Origin: Acanthosepion pharaonis
Taxonomy: Eukaryota; Mollusca; Cephalopoda; Sepiida; Sepiidae
Assembly (NCBI GenBank): GCA_903632075.3
Contig: CAHIKZ030005577.1
Location: 1,346,001-1,410,000 of the forward strand
Length of the DNA: 64,000 nt
Direction: 5' to 3'
The position numbers were made by a program, and so were the translations under genes. The notes below the pieces were generated by a model. That model saw nothing but the letters and a program-made list of their open reading frames with translations. It was not told where the DNA came from and ran no database searches. Within the stretch, counting starts at the first letter, position 1, and each line of letters begins with the position of its first letter. Of the stretch, positions 32,430 to 43,613 are shown piece by piece.

Positions 32430-33500
32430 CTGTGTCTTTTCTATAAATACATTCATGTTACTTGTTCTGATGAACTTTAAAAGTTGTTATTTTTATTCAA
32501 CAAATAATTTGTATATATGGGGACTAGTTAGAACAATAGAAGGAAAGGAAAGGAAGTATGTGTATAAGAGAAGAGGGAGAGAGTTAGTGAAAAGGAAAGT
32601 GTATATTTCCATATGGTGTTACAACTACCTAATCCTACTACAAGTCTATCACTCGTCCATACTTCGATTATTGCTGCCACAGATGATTTGGTTATCCTGC
32701 TATATATTTAGAGACGCTTGATAAAATCTTAAGAAGAATCAGCAATAGTATTGGTCCTGACCTGGCAAAAAGTGGTTATCTCCCTTTTGACAAGAAGAAT
32801 TTACTGATATCTCAATGGACCCTTGAGGTTTATGTGACAGCCTGTTGCTGCAAAAAAATCTTAGCACATGTCTAAACCATGTACCTTTTGTGGAGGTAAA
32901 GAATTACTAGAGGTGGCCGTTGTGTGCGTGGTAAGAATAAGGGGCACAATTTATGAGAATATGTATGAAAGATAATGGTTAACTCTAGACTTGAAGAAGT
33001 TAAGATTGTAGTCATCTGGGAAGCATATTCCTGGGAATCTGTTCCACAAAGCAACAGTGATTGTGGTTAGCTAGTTTTAAATATAAGACTGACAAAGACC
33101 AGCCTTTCCCCGCCTTCTTTTGGCCTTGTGCCACATTTCTTGTAAATAATATCACTTTCCTCTATGGTAACTAGACTTTATGAATTTAAATGCAGTACTA
33201 GATTGGCAGCAAGGTCTCATCATTTTACAGTTGAAATAGATGTAACCGTAAGTTCTATGCCAACAGTTTCTTCTCTTGCACTTCTCACTTGTGGAACTCT
33301 CTTGTTGTCCAATCAACTCTGACCTTCAAAAATTTAAATGCAATGTCAATCACTATCTACTGTCTTCTTAATTCCTGTTCTTTTATTGTTCTCTCTCCTT
33401 AATAGTGTTTTTGTCATATTCCCTAACACTCAGTAATCCCCCCTTACATCTTAGTGGCTTTATTGTCTTGCAGATAAAGTAAAATGATAATAAAAAAGAA
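32430..33500 (+). pseudogene. LINE 3' fragment carrying an inverted second LINE tail
   Basis: The plus strand at 32625-32766 translates to 'HPYFDYCCH'-, 'AIYLETLDK'- and 'SIGPDLA'-like text, characteristic of the region after the RT domain in CR1/Jockey LINEs. 33175-33400 continues with LYEFKCSTRL, SHHFTVE and FFSCTSHLWNSL. Between them, 33060 to 32766 on the minus strand reads NRFPGICFPDDYNLNFFKSR-like text, another LINE C terminus. Two LINE pieces are therefore spliced head to head. Block 32766-33420 is duplicated at 35735-36390. Confidence 0.55.
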
Positions 33501-34439
33501 AGAAAAAACTTTTTCTTTTTTTCTTCTCTTTTCTAGTTTCCTCTTCTTGTGTTTATTTATTTTTTTTTTAAATATGTCTATTTTTATTGCATTGATTAAG
33601 TTTTGTACCTCTAATAAAAACATTCATTCAACTTTGTGAGTCTATGGACATCTGGTTGGGAACCTGTCACTAAGGGATGTTGCAGACCCCATGGTTGAGA
33701 ATCTGTCACTGAGGGAGATTGCCGACCCCATGATTGGGAACCTTCCAAATGGTATTAACTGTTGGCAATCTCTCAATATTTAAACTTTACAGTACCAATT
33801 TATGATTTTTATACTATAATTTTAATTAGTTCCTCACACAGGTCATTAGAAACCTTTCACTTAACATCAAGAATATATTGATTGATAAATATGGTTTTTT
33901 ACATTGAATCCATTAGTAGAAAGTTGGTTCACTGTGTCTTGGTAGACAATTTTTCTCTCCAGAATCTATCTTACATATCTATGTCTATCGTATATAGAGA
34001 TGAAGGGTGGGGTAATATATAAGTAAAGGCCAAATTTACTGTCTATAGTACCATTTTTATTATTGACTCCATGTGGTTACAGTGTTTAAAGTGGGTGACT
34101 ATCGTCTTAGTCCTTTTGTGATTTAAGAGTTCATATGGGGTCAGTGTGTTTTTGGTTGACAGAAATTAATTTGTTGAATTGATCCTTTCTTCTTTTTCTT
34201 CTGTAGTTGCATGTTTGGTCAAATTCACACCCGATGAATCTCCACCCTTGCATCTTGAAATGCTACATAAAACCAATTTTCCACTTCTTCTGGTGTGCAT
34301 GCTGTTTTTTTCTTCTTTTTATTGAGCCTGACACATCTGTGTTTTCCATTTGGTGTTTGATGGGATGTGTTGTTGTTGGTTGATTTTTTTTATGACATTC
34401 ACTGACCCACATAAGCCATGTCTGGGTTCTGTCAGTTAC
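33501..34439. other. Non-coding DNA
   Basis: T-rich tract at 33500-33580 and a short tandem repeat of GGGAACCTGTCACTAAGGG / GAGAATCTGTCACTGAGGG near 33657-33720. No gene recognised. Confidence 0.5.
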
Positions 34440-35380
34440 CAAGGATAGGAACAATAGAAGGAAAGGAAAGGAAGAATGTGTATAAGAAAATAGAGAGAGA
34501 GTTAGTGAAAAGGAAAGTGTATATTTCCATATGGTGTTAAAACTACCTAATCCTACTACAAGTCTATCATTTGTCCATACTTTGATTATTGCTGCCACAG
34601 ATGATTTGGTTATCCTGCTATACATTTAGAGATGCTTGATAAAATCTAAAGAAAAATCAGCAATAGTATTGGTCCTGACCTGGCATCTCAGTTTCAGTCA
34701 CTTTCTCATTGACAAAAATGTGCTTACAGTGTCTTTTCTATAAATACTTTCATGGTAATTGTTCAGATGAGCCCTTCACTATGAATTGGACATATGGAAA
34801 CTAGTTGGGACTTTCATAGAGACAATGAGGTATTATGGTGAGTGTAGTAAGAATGGTAAGTAAGAATGCATTATTTTGGTGTTGGAAATATTCTAGTATG
34901 TTTGGGTCAGTGATTGTGGCTAGCTAAGTTTAACTTTAAGACAGAACAAGACTGTCCTTTCCCCCATTCCCCATTTTGACCTTGTGCCACATTTTGTAAT
35001 TTTTACAAATAAATATCACCCTTCACTATGGTACCTAGACTTTAAATTTAAAATTAAAATTTAATTTAAATTTAAGTGTAGTACTAGATTAACAACAACG
35101 TCTCATCAATTTACAGTTGTATTGGCTAAACGTAACCTTAAGTTCTATGTTAACAGTTTCTTCTCTTGCACCTTGCATATGGGGTACTATTCTAGCTCCA
35201 TGATTTCCAGGCAATTTTGATCTTCAAAAATTTAAATGCAATGCTAGTTATCTACTATCTTCCTCATCTCTTCTTTAGGTCTTAATGTTTCTGCTTTTTA
35301 ATTCTTTCATACTCAGTAATCCCTTGTGTCTTAGTGGCTTTACTGCCTTGCGTGGAGGTGAATTTGGTTTTTAAAAAAAT
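34440..35380 (+). pseudogene. LINE ORF2 3' end with SINE-like insertion
   Basis: 34448-34684 is a near copy of 32529-32766. The coding-like reading then continues (SQFQSLSH, INTFMVIVQMS) to 34783, is interrupted by a 235-bp insertion at 34784-35018, and resumes at about 35031. The 3' end matches other copies (TAGTGGCTTTACTGCCTTGC). Frameshifts and stops throughout. Confidence 0.55.
34784..35018. mobile_element. Retroposon with 12-bp target duplication
   Basis: CCCTTCACTATG occurs at 34772-34783 and 35019-35030, exactly bracketing the insertion in the LINE relic. On the minus strand it carries ATGTGGCACAAGGTCAAAA, the motif of the SINE-like family at 9745 and 30296. A 12-bp duplication fits LINE-mediated retroposition. 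Confidence 0.65.
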
Positions 35381-35398
35381 GACAGATTATAGGTGGTT

Positions 35399-35500
35399 GC
35401 TTACAGTACCCAATGTTCCCAAGGGGTCTCTTACCTAAGTACTGACCAAACTTGACAGAGTTTAACTTGAGTGATCAAACAAGGGCTCTCCTTTAAATGC
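35399..35500 (-). pseudogene. 5S rRNA-derived sequence
   Basis: The minus strand has GATCACTCAAGTTAAACTC, TTGGTCAGTACTTAGGTAAG, AGACCCCTTGGGAACA and GGGTACTGTAAGCA, aligned along 5S rRNA. No tRNA-like unit follows, so it is either a broken composite SINE or an independent 5S pseudogene. Confidence 0.55.
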
Positions 35501-35734
35501 TCACAGCATCGTACGTCATTCTATATTTTCTATTTGATCCTCATGTAAAAATGAATAATTTTAGACCGATTATCCATTGTAAACATTGTTTTCGGTTTCT
35601 TTTTCTTGCTTTTTGCTTGTATCTTATTTTCTAGAATGAGATCTATAGACCTTTTTTTACTACGTATAAAACTTGTATAAAAGTTTTAAAAGCTAATGTA
35701 AAAATTGTGAATGAAATTTTATGATTCTGTAAGG

Positions 35735-36540
35735 ATGCAAACAGTGGTTATCTCCCTTCTGACAAGAAGAATTTACTGATATCTCAATGGACCCTTATGG
35801 TTTATGTGACAGCCTGTTGCTGCCAAAAAATCTTAGCACATGTCTCAACCATGTACCTTTTGGGGAGGTAAAGAATTACTAGAGGTGGCCGTTGTGTGAG
35901 TGGTAAGAATAAGGGGCACAATTTATGAGAATATGTATGAAAGATAATGGTTAACCCTAGACTTGAAGAAGTTAAGATTGTAGTCATCTGGGAAGCATAT
36001 TCCTGGGAATCTGTTCCACAAAGCAACAGTGATTGTGGTTAGCTAGTTTTAAATATAAGACAGACAAAGACAAGCCTTTCCCCACCTTCTTTTGGCCTTG
36101 TGCCACATTTCTTGTAAATAATATCACTTTTCTCTATGGTAACTAGACTTTATGAATTTAAATGCAGTACTAGATTGGCAGCAAGGTCTCATCATTTTAC
36201 AGTTGAAATAGATGTAACCGTAAGTTCTATGCCAACAGTTTCTTCTCTTGCACTTCTCACTTGTGGAACTCTCTTGTTGTCCAATCAACTCTGACCTTCA
36301 AAAATTTAAATGCAATGTCAATCACTATCTACTGTCTTCTTAATTCCTGTTCTTTTATTGTTCTCTCTCCTTAATAGTGTTTTTCTCATATTCTCTAAGA
36401 ATAAGGGGCACAATTTATGAGAATATGCATGAAAGATAACGGTTAACCCTAGACTTGAAGAAATTAAGATTGTAGTAATCTGGGAAGCATATTCCTGGGA
36501 ATCTGTTCCACAAAGCAGCAGTTCCTGGGAAGATGCTATC
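35735..36540. repeat. Duplicated LINE mosaic block
   Basis: 35735-36390 repeats 32766-33420 with only scattered differences. At 36396-36520 the segment starting AAGAATAAGGGGCAC is repeated a third time. The minus-strand frames here (LLCGTDSQEYASQ.. type) are frame-shifted readings of the LINE tail. Confidence 0.8.
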
Positions 36541-36881
36541 CGAGTGCTACTTACTGAAGAGTACAAGGGGAATGAGAGTGGTTCACCTCAATGTATATGG
36601 TATGGTGGGTCTTAGCTTTGAGGATTAGAATTGAGAGAACTAAGCATTCTTGCTTGCCTGAACGTTTTCCATGGAAATAACAATAGAGTAATGAAGGGCT
36701 TACAATGTTTCATCTGTGGGAAAGGGATTGTAAGGTGGAAAAAAATTCATCACCCACAAGCTTGTTTTGCCTTTTGAATATCAAAAATGGAAAGTGAAAA
36801 CTAGGCAGCTAAAGTCCAGGTATCGCAGCAGTATATTTTTGGTCTGATCTAGATATGTGCTTAAATTTCTTTGTCTTTGTA

Positions 36882-36924
<43 letters not shown>

Positions 36925-36954
36925 TGAATATTTAGTAGGGCTCAGGTTCAGATC
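36541..36954. other. Non-coding DNA with (TA)n
   Basis: TA microsatellite at about 36886-36921. No gene recognised. Confidence 0.6.
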
Positions 36955-37720
36955 TCTATCTATGAAAGGCAGGATATGTGTGTAACGAATGCACGGCCAC
37001 AATTTTCAATGGATTTGCACCAAAATTTACATGCACATGCTCCAAGTTAGTGGGAAGGCCAAGACCAACTTTGCTTTTGCCATCTCCCATTGATAGTGGA
37101 AATAATCGATTTTCTTCATACTTCTACGGCAGTTTTCATGTAGTTTGCAGCCCTTTTGTACTGGCCAGAGTGAGAGAGAGTGAGGCTGGCTGCCAAGAAT
37201 AGGTAGGAAGATTCTATTGGCCAGCATGAGAGACAACAGCTGACTGACACGAATGTTAACTAGCATGCTAGCATGCAAAAAAATCAAATAGCTGCCTTCT
37301 TCACAAGTGGGAAAAATTTAAATCTGCATGGCACTTTACTCCAATTGACTCATTCGCTTGCTTAAACTCAACGTTGATTCTGATTTCACAGAACTAGGTT
37401 GGGTGCGAAAAAGTATTTGTTGTTAACATTTTTTTACATTCAGTTTTTCCAATTACGAGTCCTTTTTTTAAATTTGATCGTTTGTGTTCATTTTGTTTAG
37501 TTCTTTTTTCATAATAGATTTAATGTTTAGTATAGAGCTTAGAAAAAATTTGCAGTGTGAAATAGGCAAGAAATAAGGCATGTAGTAACATCAGCACAGC
37601 AAAGGGCACTCCTTTAAAGGCAAGGAAGGGCAAAAATATTTTAAGTCAAGTGATAGCGATTGCTGTATGAGTCGTACGATTTTTGAATCAAGCATGGGCA
37701 ATGCCAGGCCATGCTGCTAG
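36955..37720 (+). mobile_element. Helitron-like element, copy 4
   Basis: The 3' end GGGCAATGCCAGGCCATGCT then GCTAG|T is a C-to-T-decayed version of the Helitron terminus at 5088-5107. The 5' part (TCTATCTATGAAAGGCAGG, GTGTGTAACGAATGC, TTTTCAATGGATTTGCACC) parallels the head of copies 1 and 2. The interior differs and has no recognisable protein; open frames on both strands are not supported as genes. Confidence 0.5.
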
Positions 37721-37797
37721 TTATGAATATTTTCATGTTTAAATCATTTTTGGAATTCATTTCATTGGTTTATTCTAGTTTTTCCCTTCATTTTTTT

Positions 37798-38425
37798 TTT
37801 GGCAAACTTGAACCTTTGTGCCTGCTAGAAAAAAGTAAGTGTCAAAAAGATGTTTTTTTTCCCATTGATACCCCCATTAGTTAAACTACATTCACTCTTC
37901 AGCAACGTTTGCTGCTTTAAAATGTGATAATTAAAATTGTAATAAAAACTATACATATGATGAAAGTGAATTTATATATATATTTGTTCTTGATAATTTA
38001 CAATAAAGATATTAAACTTAAACACTATTTATTTGTTGGATTGTTTATTTACAAGAATATGTTTTTTTATTTGTAACATTCTAAAAACTAAACAATTAAA
38101 ACTAATGGAATGCAATACTTATCATTTACCAATTTATAAAGAAATAAATATGAAAACAGATTTTTATTGATAAATTTATAAACATTTACTAAATTATTAA
38201 AATATGTGAACCAAATATAAGGAAATCCTTATTATTTATCATTGTATAAAATTTGAATCAATTGGCAATTAGCCAATGTTTTGCCAACAATTTCAATAGA
38301 CAATATAATAAAATTATATATAATAAATAGTGTAAATAATCAATCTAATAAATAATAGTGTGTATTATTCATGTGATCAATTCTCAAGAACAAAGGAAAT
38401 ATACAAAACACATTCATATGTTTCA
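37798..38425. mobile_element. R4 element, copy E (right arm missing)
   Basis: Starts TTTGGCAAACTTGAACCTTT with GTGCCTGC, then the usual R4 left arm and interior. The match ends at the R1 insertion at 38434 and no right arm follows it. Confidence 0.55.
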
Positions 38426-38433
38426 GTTAATGG

Positions 38434-38803
38434 TTTGGTTTGGTTTATTTTGTTTTATGGCATATCAACCTCAATGGGTTATTGAATGCTGACAACATTT
38501 TTTATTGCTGGTAATATTTTGTTTTGTCAAAAATCTGTTTCTGGTAATATTTTCCCTTCAAAATTATATTGCTGGCAATAATTTTTTTCAAAAACTTTTG
38601 CTGGTAATAGTTAACTATTTGCCCATAGCTGGGACCCTAACAGGTGCTACTACCTCAGGTCAGGGTGGACCTGGGAACACCAGCAATTAAGAGGTGGTTC
38701 CATGGTCCTCAAAACCTCCTGATCAGAGGCCTTGCTGCTGGACATAGTTTATTGTCTTACCCAGGATGCAGATGTAGTTTAACATCTTACCCAGGACGTT
38801 TAA
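38434..38803 (+). repeat. R1 repeat with 8-bp target duplication
   Basis: GTTAATGG occurs at 38426-38433 and 38804-38811, delimiting a 370-bp R1 copy. It starts with TTTGGTTTGG, includes GGCATATCAACCTCAATGGG and GGTGGACCTGGGAACACCAG, and ends with about two units of the 30-bp motif expanded at 17077. R1 is therefore an insertion sequence of its own; its class is not known. Confidence 0.65.
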
Positions 38804-38811
38804 GTTAATGG

Positions 38812-39659
38812 AGGTAAAATAATAATACATAACGTTCAACAGTTAATGGATGATTATAATATCACATCAGAGTTATTACTGTAACAGGAGTGAGCTAGGG
38901 AAGAAAGATTTATTCTCCAATTTGTATTTCCCCCATTATGGGCATTATTATGTCCATGATATAATAACACTGTAGTTCATGAATGGAAAGGAATGGATGA
39001 GAGGTAAAAGAATGGCAAACATGCTTTGTTCTCAGAGAGACTTTTATACCACTGAAACATACACAAAACTATATATCCATATATACACATGTCCCACACA
39101 GGGAATAACATATCACATATATCTACAGAGTAAAGCAGAGTGTAAGGAGAAACAAACAGGAAGCGTCTTACATATAATATGAAGATACTCCTGTGTCTGC
39201 AGGAACTATGTTTAGGACGCCAGATTCAAATGGGCCAAAATTCATCTATGTCCTATGAATGAAAATCAGTGAATGTTGGGTTTTCCCAAATTGAGGATTG
39301 TGAACTGGATTTCTTTTCTATATCTAGGAAAGATATATTCCCAAAGAGAAAGTGCACTTGTAAGCTGCTGGGGAAGCAGATTTAAACTCTGCTTTCAGCC
39401 TAAAGAAGGCAAGCTTACGGTTTAGCTGCTGAAAACTAACTGAATTTGACTGCCATTTTGTCACTGTATGGATTGATATCATTGTATCAAGTGAAATCAG
39501 TAAGCTGCTGTCATGTAATCCATGTGATATATTGCCACCAGACAGAGATAAGAGCCTTCTGAGGAGTGAAGGTAGTTAAAATAATAAAGGTGTCAAAAAC
39601 CATCCTTTTGTTAAAAGGACCGTTTTTCCATTGACATTGAATTTTTGTGGGTGTAGTGA

Positions 39660-39696
<37 letters not shown>

Positions 39697-39894
39697 AATA
39701 AATAAAGAAAACAATTTTCCTTAAGACAGCACTAACAACAGTGTCCATTTTTCATAAAGGCAATTAAAAGCTTTTCTAATTAATTTCTTAGTTTTTATAA
39801 TAGCATTTTTTTATTTTACGATTCAGAGCAGATACTGGGAGTCCTATCTGGAAAAAATATGCCTCAAAGAGAGACTTATGAGAAAACTAAAAAT
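38812..39894. other. Non-coding DNA, R4 arm fragment and (ATT)n
   Basis: 39560-39640 contains R4-arm sequence in both orientations around CCTTTTGTTAAAAGG. An ATT trinucleotide run occupies about 39662-39693. No gene recognised. Confidence 0.5.
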
Positions 39895-40133
39895 ATAAAA
39901 TTATTCTAGTAAATAAACAATCAAATAAATAAATATTGTTCAATATTTTGTGGTAAATTCTCAAGAAAAAACGTATCAATTCACTTCCATATGTTTATTT
40001 TTTTTATTACAGTTCTCTAATCATTGTTTTTTTAAAATATTGCCGTGGCGTGAAGGTAGTTAAAATAAAAGCGGTGTCAAGGGGAAAACAGACTTTTTGA
40101 CAGTTCATATTTTGCGGGCACGAAAGATCAAGA
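39895..40133. mobile_element. R4 element, copy F (right half)
   Basis: Matches the right part of copies A-C: AATTCACTTCCATATG, GTGAAGGTAGTTAAAATAAA, GGTGTCAAGGGGAAAA and TTTGCGGGCACGAAAG terminus. Confidence 0.5.
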
Positions 40134-40879
40134 TTGCTCTTTATTTACTGCTCTACAAAAACAAAATAATAAAAAAAAATGACCCCCTCGTGGGTTATAA
40201 TCCGTAAGGAGAGCCACGACATAATCATAATAATATTGCTAAACTTTATTTTAAAACATTAAAAAATGTATTTTTATAACGACACTCAATGGCTTCCGGT
40301 TACCTCAGGCTGAAGGACAGTAACACATTTTGTTACTTATCATTTGTATTATTAATTGTTCGCTGGAGACTGAACTGATTCCTTTTCTAAGCTTAATGCC
40401 ACGCAATAAAAAACAAAAAAACAAAACACTATTTAAAAATAATAATGGGTTTTTACCCCATTATTATGTATTTTTTTTTGTTATTTTTTTATCATCAAGG
40501 TACCTTTTTTTAATAATACAATTATTTTTTTAAGTTAATTCTGGGTTTTAAAATTTAAAGTAATTCATTTTTTTTTGTTGGAAATGATAATTATGATTTT
40601 ATTTAAAATTTTCACTGAAAAACTTTAAACATTCGGGTGAGATATTTAATTTCCACAATAAAATTTATGATGACTTCTTACCAGACCTAGGGAATGAACT
40701 GTCAAGTTTTAGGCCGCTTTTTATATAGGCCATGTATCTCTTACGATAGCAAACAAAATGGCAGTCTGAATAATAAATCATAATGTAATCATTATTTATA
40801 AAAAATCAGAAAAAAAAAAGAGAGAAAGAATTCGATAAAATGTTATTTTAAAAGAAAACTATTTTTAAAGAAGGAACAA
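40134..40879. other. Presumptive promoter-proximal DNA of the first paralogous zinc-finger locus
   Basis: AT-rich, no strong core-promoter element recognised. 40740-40790 has an AACAAAATGGCAG segment. The assignment depends on the putative exon that follows. Confidence 0.25.
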
Positions 40880-41123
40880 ATTGTTCTTTTTCGCCGGTTA
40901 TTGTGTACTAATTCTTTTTATCCTGTTCATCAACGGTTCTATTTTCAGTTTCTTTAAATCTGTTTTTGATTTCAATTTATTTGAAAATATGTAGTTTTAC
41001 TGATTAACTTTCTGACAAATTCTTGAGGTTGAGTTCCAGTAACAACTTCTTGTTTGTTTTTGCACGATTCTGCAGATTCACCTTTCTTTTCAATCACCCC
41101 CAGTGAAAAAAAAAATGAAAAAG
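40880..41123 (+). other. Putative non-coding first exon, zinc-finger locus 2
   Basis: Ends at AAG|GTAAGT (donor GT at 41124). The segment resembles 59070-59245, which also ends in AAAG|GTAAGT: shared blocks are TTTATTTGAAAATA.GTAGTTTTA, ATTCTTGAGGTTGAG and TGTTTGTTTTTG. In both loci a zinc-finger exon with a TTTTTGCAG acceptor lies 3-5 kb downstream. No ATG-led frame is conserved, so it would be 5' UTR. The exon's start is unknown. Confidence 0.35.
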
Positions 41124-41339
41124 GTAAGTTGATGTTTGTCTCTGAAGAAAATATTTTCTATGAAAAAACGGTCATTACTTTTCGATTATCGTAAAAAAAG
41201 TAAAACAATAAAACATATTTTGATTTGTCTACCGTTTACAAGGGGACCATGACCCTGCTGGAGGTAGAGTGTATCTTTTTTGCGGTGAAAAACACATTTG
41301 GAAAAATATCAATTCAAAACATAAAGTGGGGGCAACGTA

Positions 41340-43470
41340 GGTATGTTCAATACTTCGCTGAAAAAATAGCATAACATGATAAAAAAAAAAAGGCCCCAAA
41401 CTTAATGAAAACAAAGTTTCATCGTGTAAAAGTTTGTTATGAAAGACCAAAGTATTTTTTAATTATTTTTTTTTTAAATCCTTTCTAGCAAGTTTGAAAT
41501 TTTGGTTGTAAATGCTGTTTTTGTGGGTTTTTTTTTTTACGTCAGTGGTCACGTAATAATATTTAGCATTAGTTTTTTTAGAGCATTTTTCAGTTGAAAA
41601 ACACATTAATTTAGAAATTCTTACAAAAATCAAATAATTGTCGGATTTTAAATGAAACTTTCAGAACTTATTCAAAAATGAATGAATTTATTTTAGAAAT
41701 GTTTGTTTTTTAGAAAGTCTTGTTAAAAATCTTTTTTCATCTGTTACTATCCCCTTGCTTAATTTTAAAAACTCAAAAACTCAATTATGTGTGATTTTTT
41801 AATTCAATGCAGAAGACTTTGGTTTTTTGATTTTTCTTTTTTTTTTTTTTTTTTTTTTTTTTTTGTAAATCAAGGAGCATTTCTACTCAAACTTTTGCCC
41901 AGAATTGTAAAATACAAAACCCAATAAAACTAAGACATTATTTAATTAGAAAAGCTTTTAATGGCTTTTATGAATAATATATGTTAAGGACATTATTGCC
42001 TGAAGCCAAAATATTTTTTTGCTGAAAAATGAACTTTTACAAAAATTGTTTTCTTTTTTTTTTCAATTTTAAATACAAAATGTGATAAAGTTGTTAAATA
42101 TTTTAAAATTAAATTTGAATATGTGTATCTCTGGAAACATTCTTTCTTATTTTTCATATTTCACTAAATATTTTCTTTTCATTTTTTAAATATAATCATT
42201 TTTTTTCTTTTTCAGTGAGAGACATACTGCGATTATTAAGTTTTTCTTTTTTTTAGATTCAATTTTATGGGAAAAAAGTTAAAAAAGTACCTAAAAAAAA
42301 AAAAAAGATCAATAAACTATTAGACGTTTGAAAGTATTTAATTTTTAAGAATTATTTTATAGTTAAATAAGCTGGTTCACTTAAAATTTGAAAATACTCT
42401 CATTTCTGCCATTCTGTCTGATAAGTTGCCTTGATGTTAGCTGTCGATACATTGATGTAAACCTCAATTCACACCTCCCAAACCAATCACCACGGTTAGA
42501 CATTCTTCTCTTATTTCCAACTAAATTTTTTCTGTTAAAAAATTAAGTAATGTTTGTTTCCAATTACATTAAGTAAACTTTAAATGTTCTAATTTTCCTA
42601 AAATAACTTTTGAAGAAAGTATATTTGAATTTTACAAGATTTTTAAACAGAGAATTTCACTTTTGATTACAAAGTTGTCAAAAAATGGCTGACATGATCG
42701 AATTTATGTAAATTTTGCTGACTCAAAAAAAAAACTAAAATAACAAGATTTTAACTGAAATTTTGGACGTGCTTTGGATTAAAAAATTATCAAAAAATAC
42801 TTTGGTCTTTCCTCTTAATAATACAAACATTTGGGGCCTGTTTTCATCAGGGTATGCTCTTTTTTAGCGAATTATTGAACATAACTAATTTAAATTCTCC
42901 AAGTAGTTATGTTTTTTTTCTTTAACTAATATAGATATTAAGGGGTGAAAATTATGGGGAATTGGAGTGGGCCCCATATAAGATTCTCATATGATGTATG
43001 TAGACATAATGAAAAGAATAGAATACAACAGACTTATGTAGGCACCTCCACTGAATTTTCAGTATCTTAAGATTTAAAATAATTTTGAAAAATGAAAAAG
43101 TATTATTGAAGATTTTATTTTAGCTTTAATTGAAAGCTAAATGATTAACTTTATTATTTCTAGTCAGCAAAATACTCTGGTGTATTTTAAATAGAAATTA
43201 TATTGGTTGGACTGTCAAATTTTAGTTCATCAACAAAATCAATTACAAGTGGCTATCTTCTCATATATGTCAACAAAATTTAATTATCAGTTTTAAAAAT
43301 CTTCCAAAAATAAAGTATATATTTGTGACACATTATTGGAGAAAAATGAACAAATTTAAAGTTAAGTTAATCTGATTTGAAAATTTGGTATCCCTAAGGT
43401 TTAAATGCATTTTCCTAAATGAGAAATCTTTTTGAAGTTTTCTTTTTTGCCTCAATTGAAAGCTTTTTAA
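41340..43470. repeat. R6 repeat cluster and AT-rich intron DNA
   Basis: 41340-41720 matches 3180-3520, 59470-59690, 59740-60310 and 61380-61560. 42760-43470 carries related blocks partly in reverse order (ACTTTGGTCTTTCCTC, GGGGCCTGTTTTCATCA). A long T run lies at 41840-41864. No gene recognised. Confidence 0.45.
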
Positions 43471-43613
43471 CTACCCAGTAATTTTAAAATTATAAATATT
43501 TTAAGCATTCTATTACAAAGTCCAAAGCACATGAAAGAATCAACGAGGGACTCAAGAGATGATTGCTTGCCATTGGAAGTTCCTCCAGAGTTTATCCAAG
43601 AGCTTAAAAAGTA

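Noticed and set aside
34263..34625. 120-codon minus-strand frame
   Set aside because: Its upstream half is antisense to a LINE relic at 34448-34625 and no domain is present.
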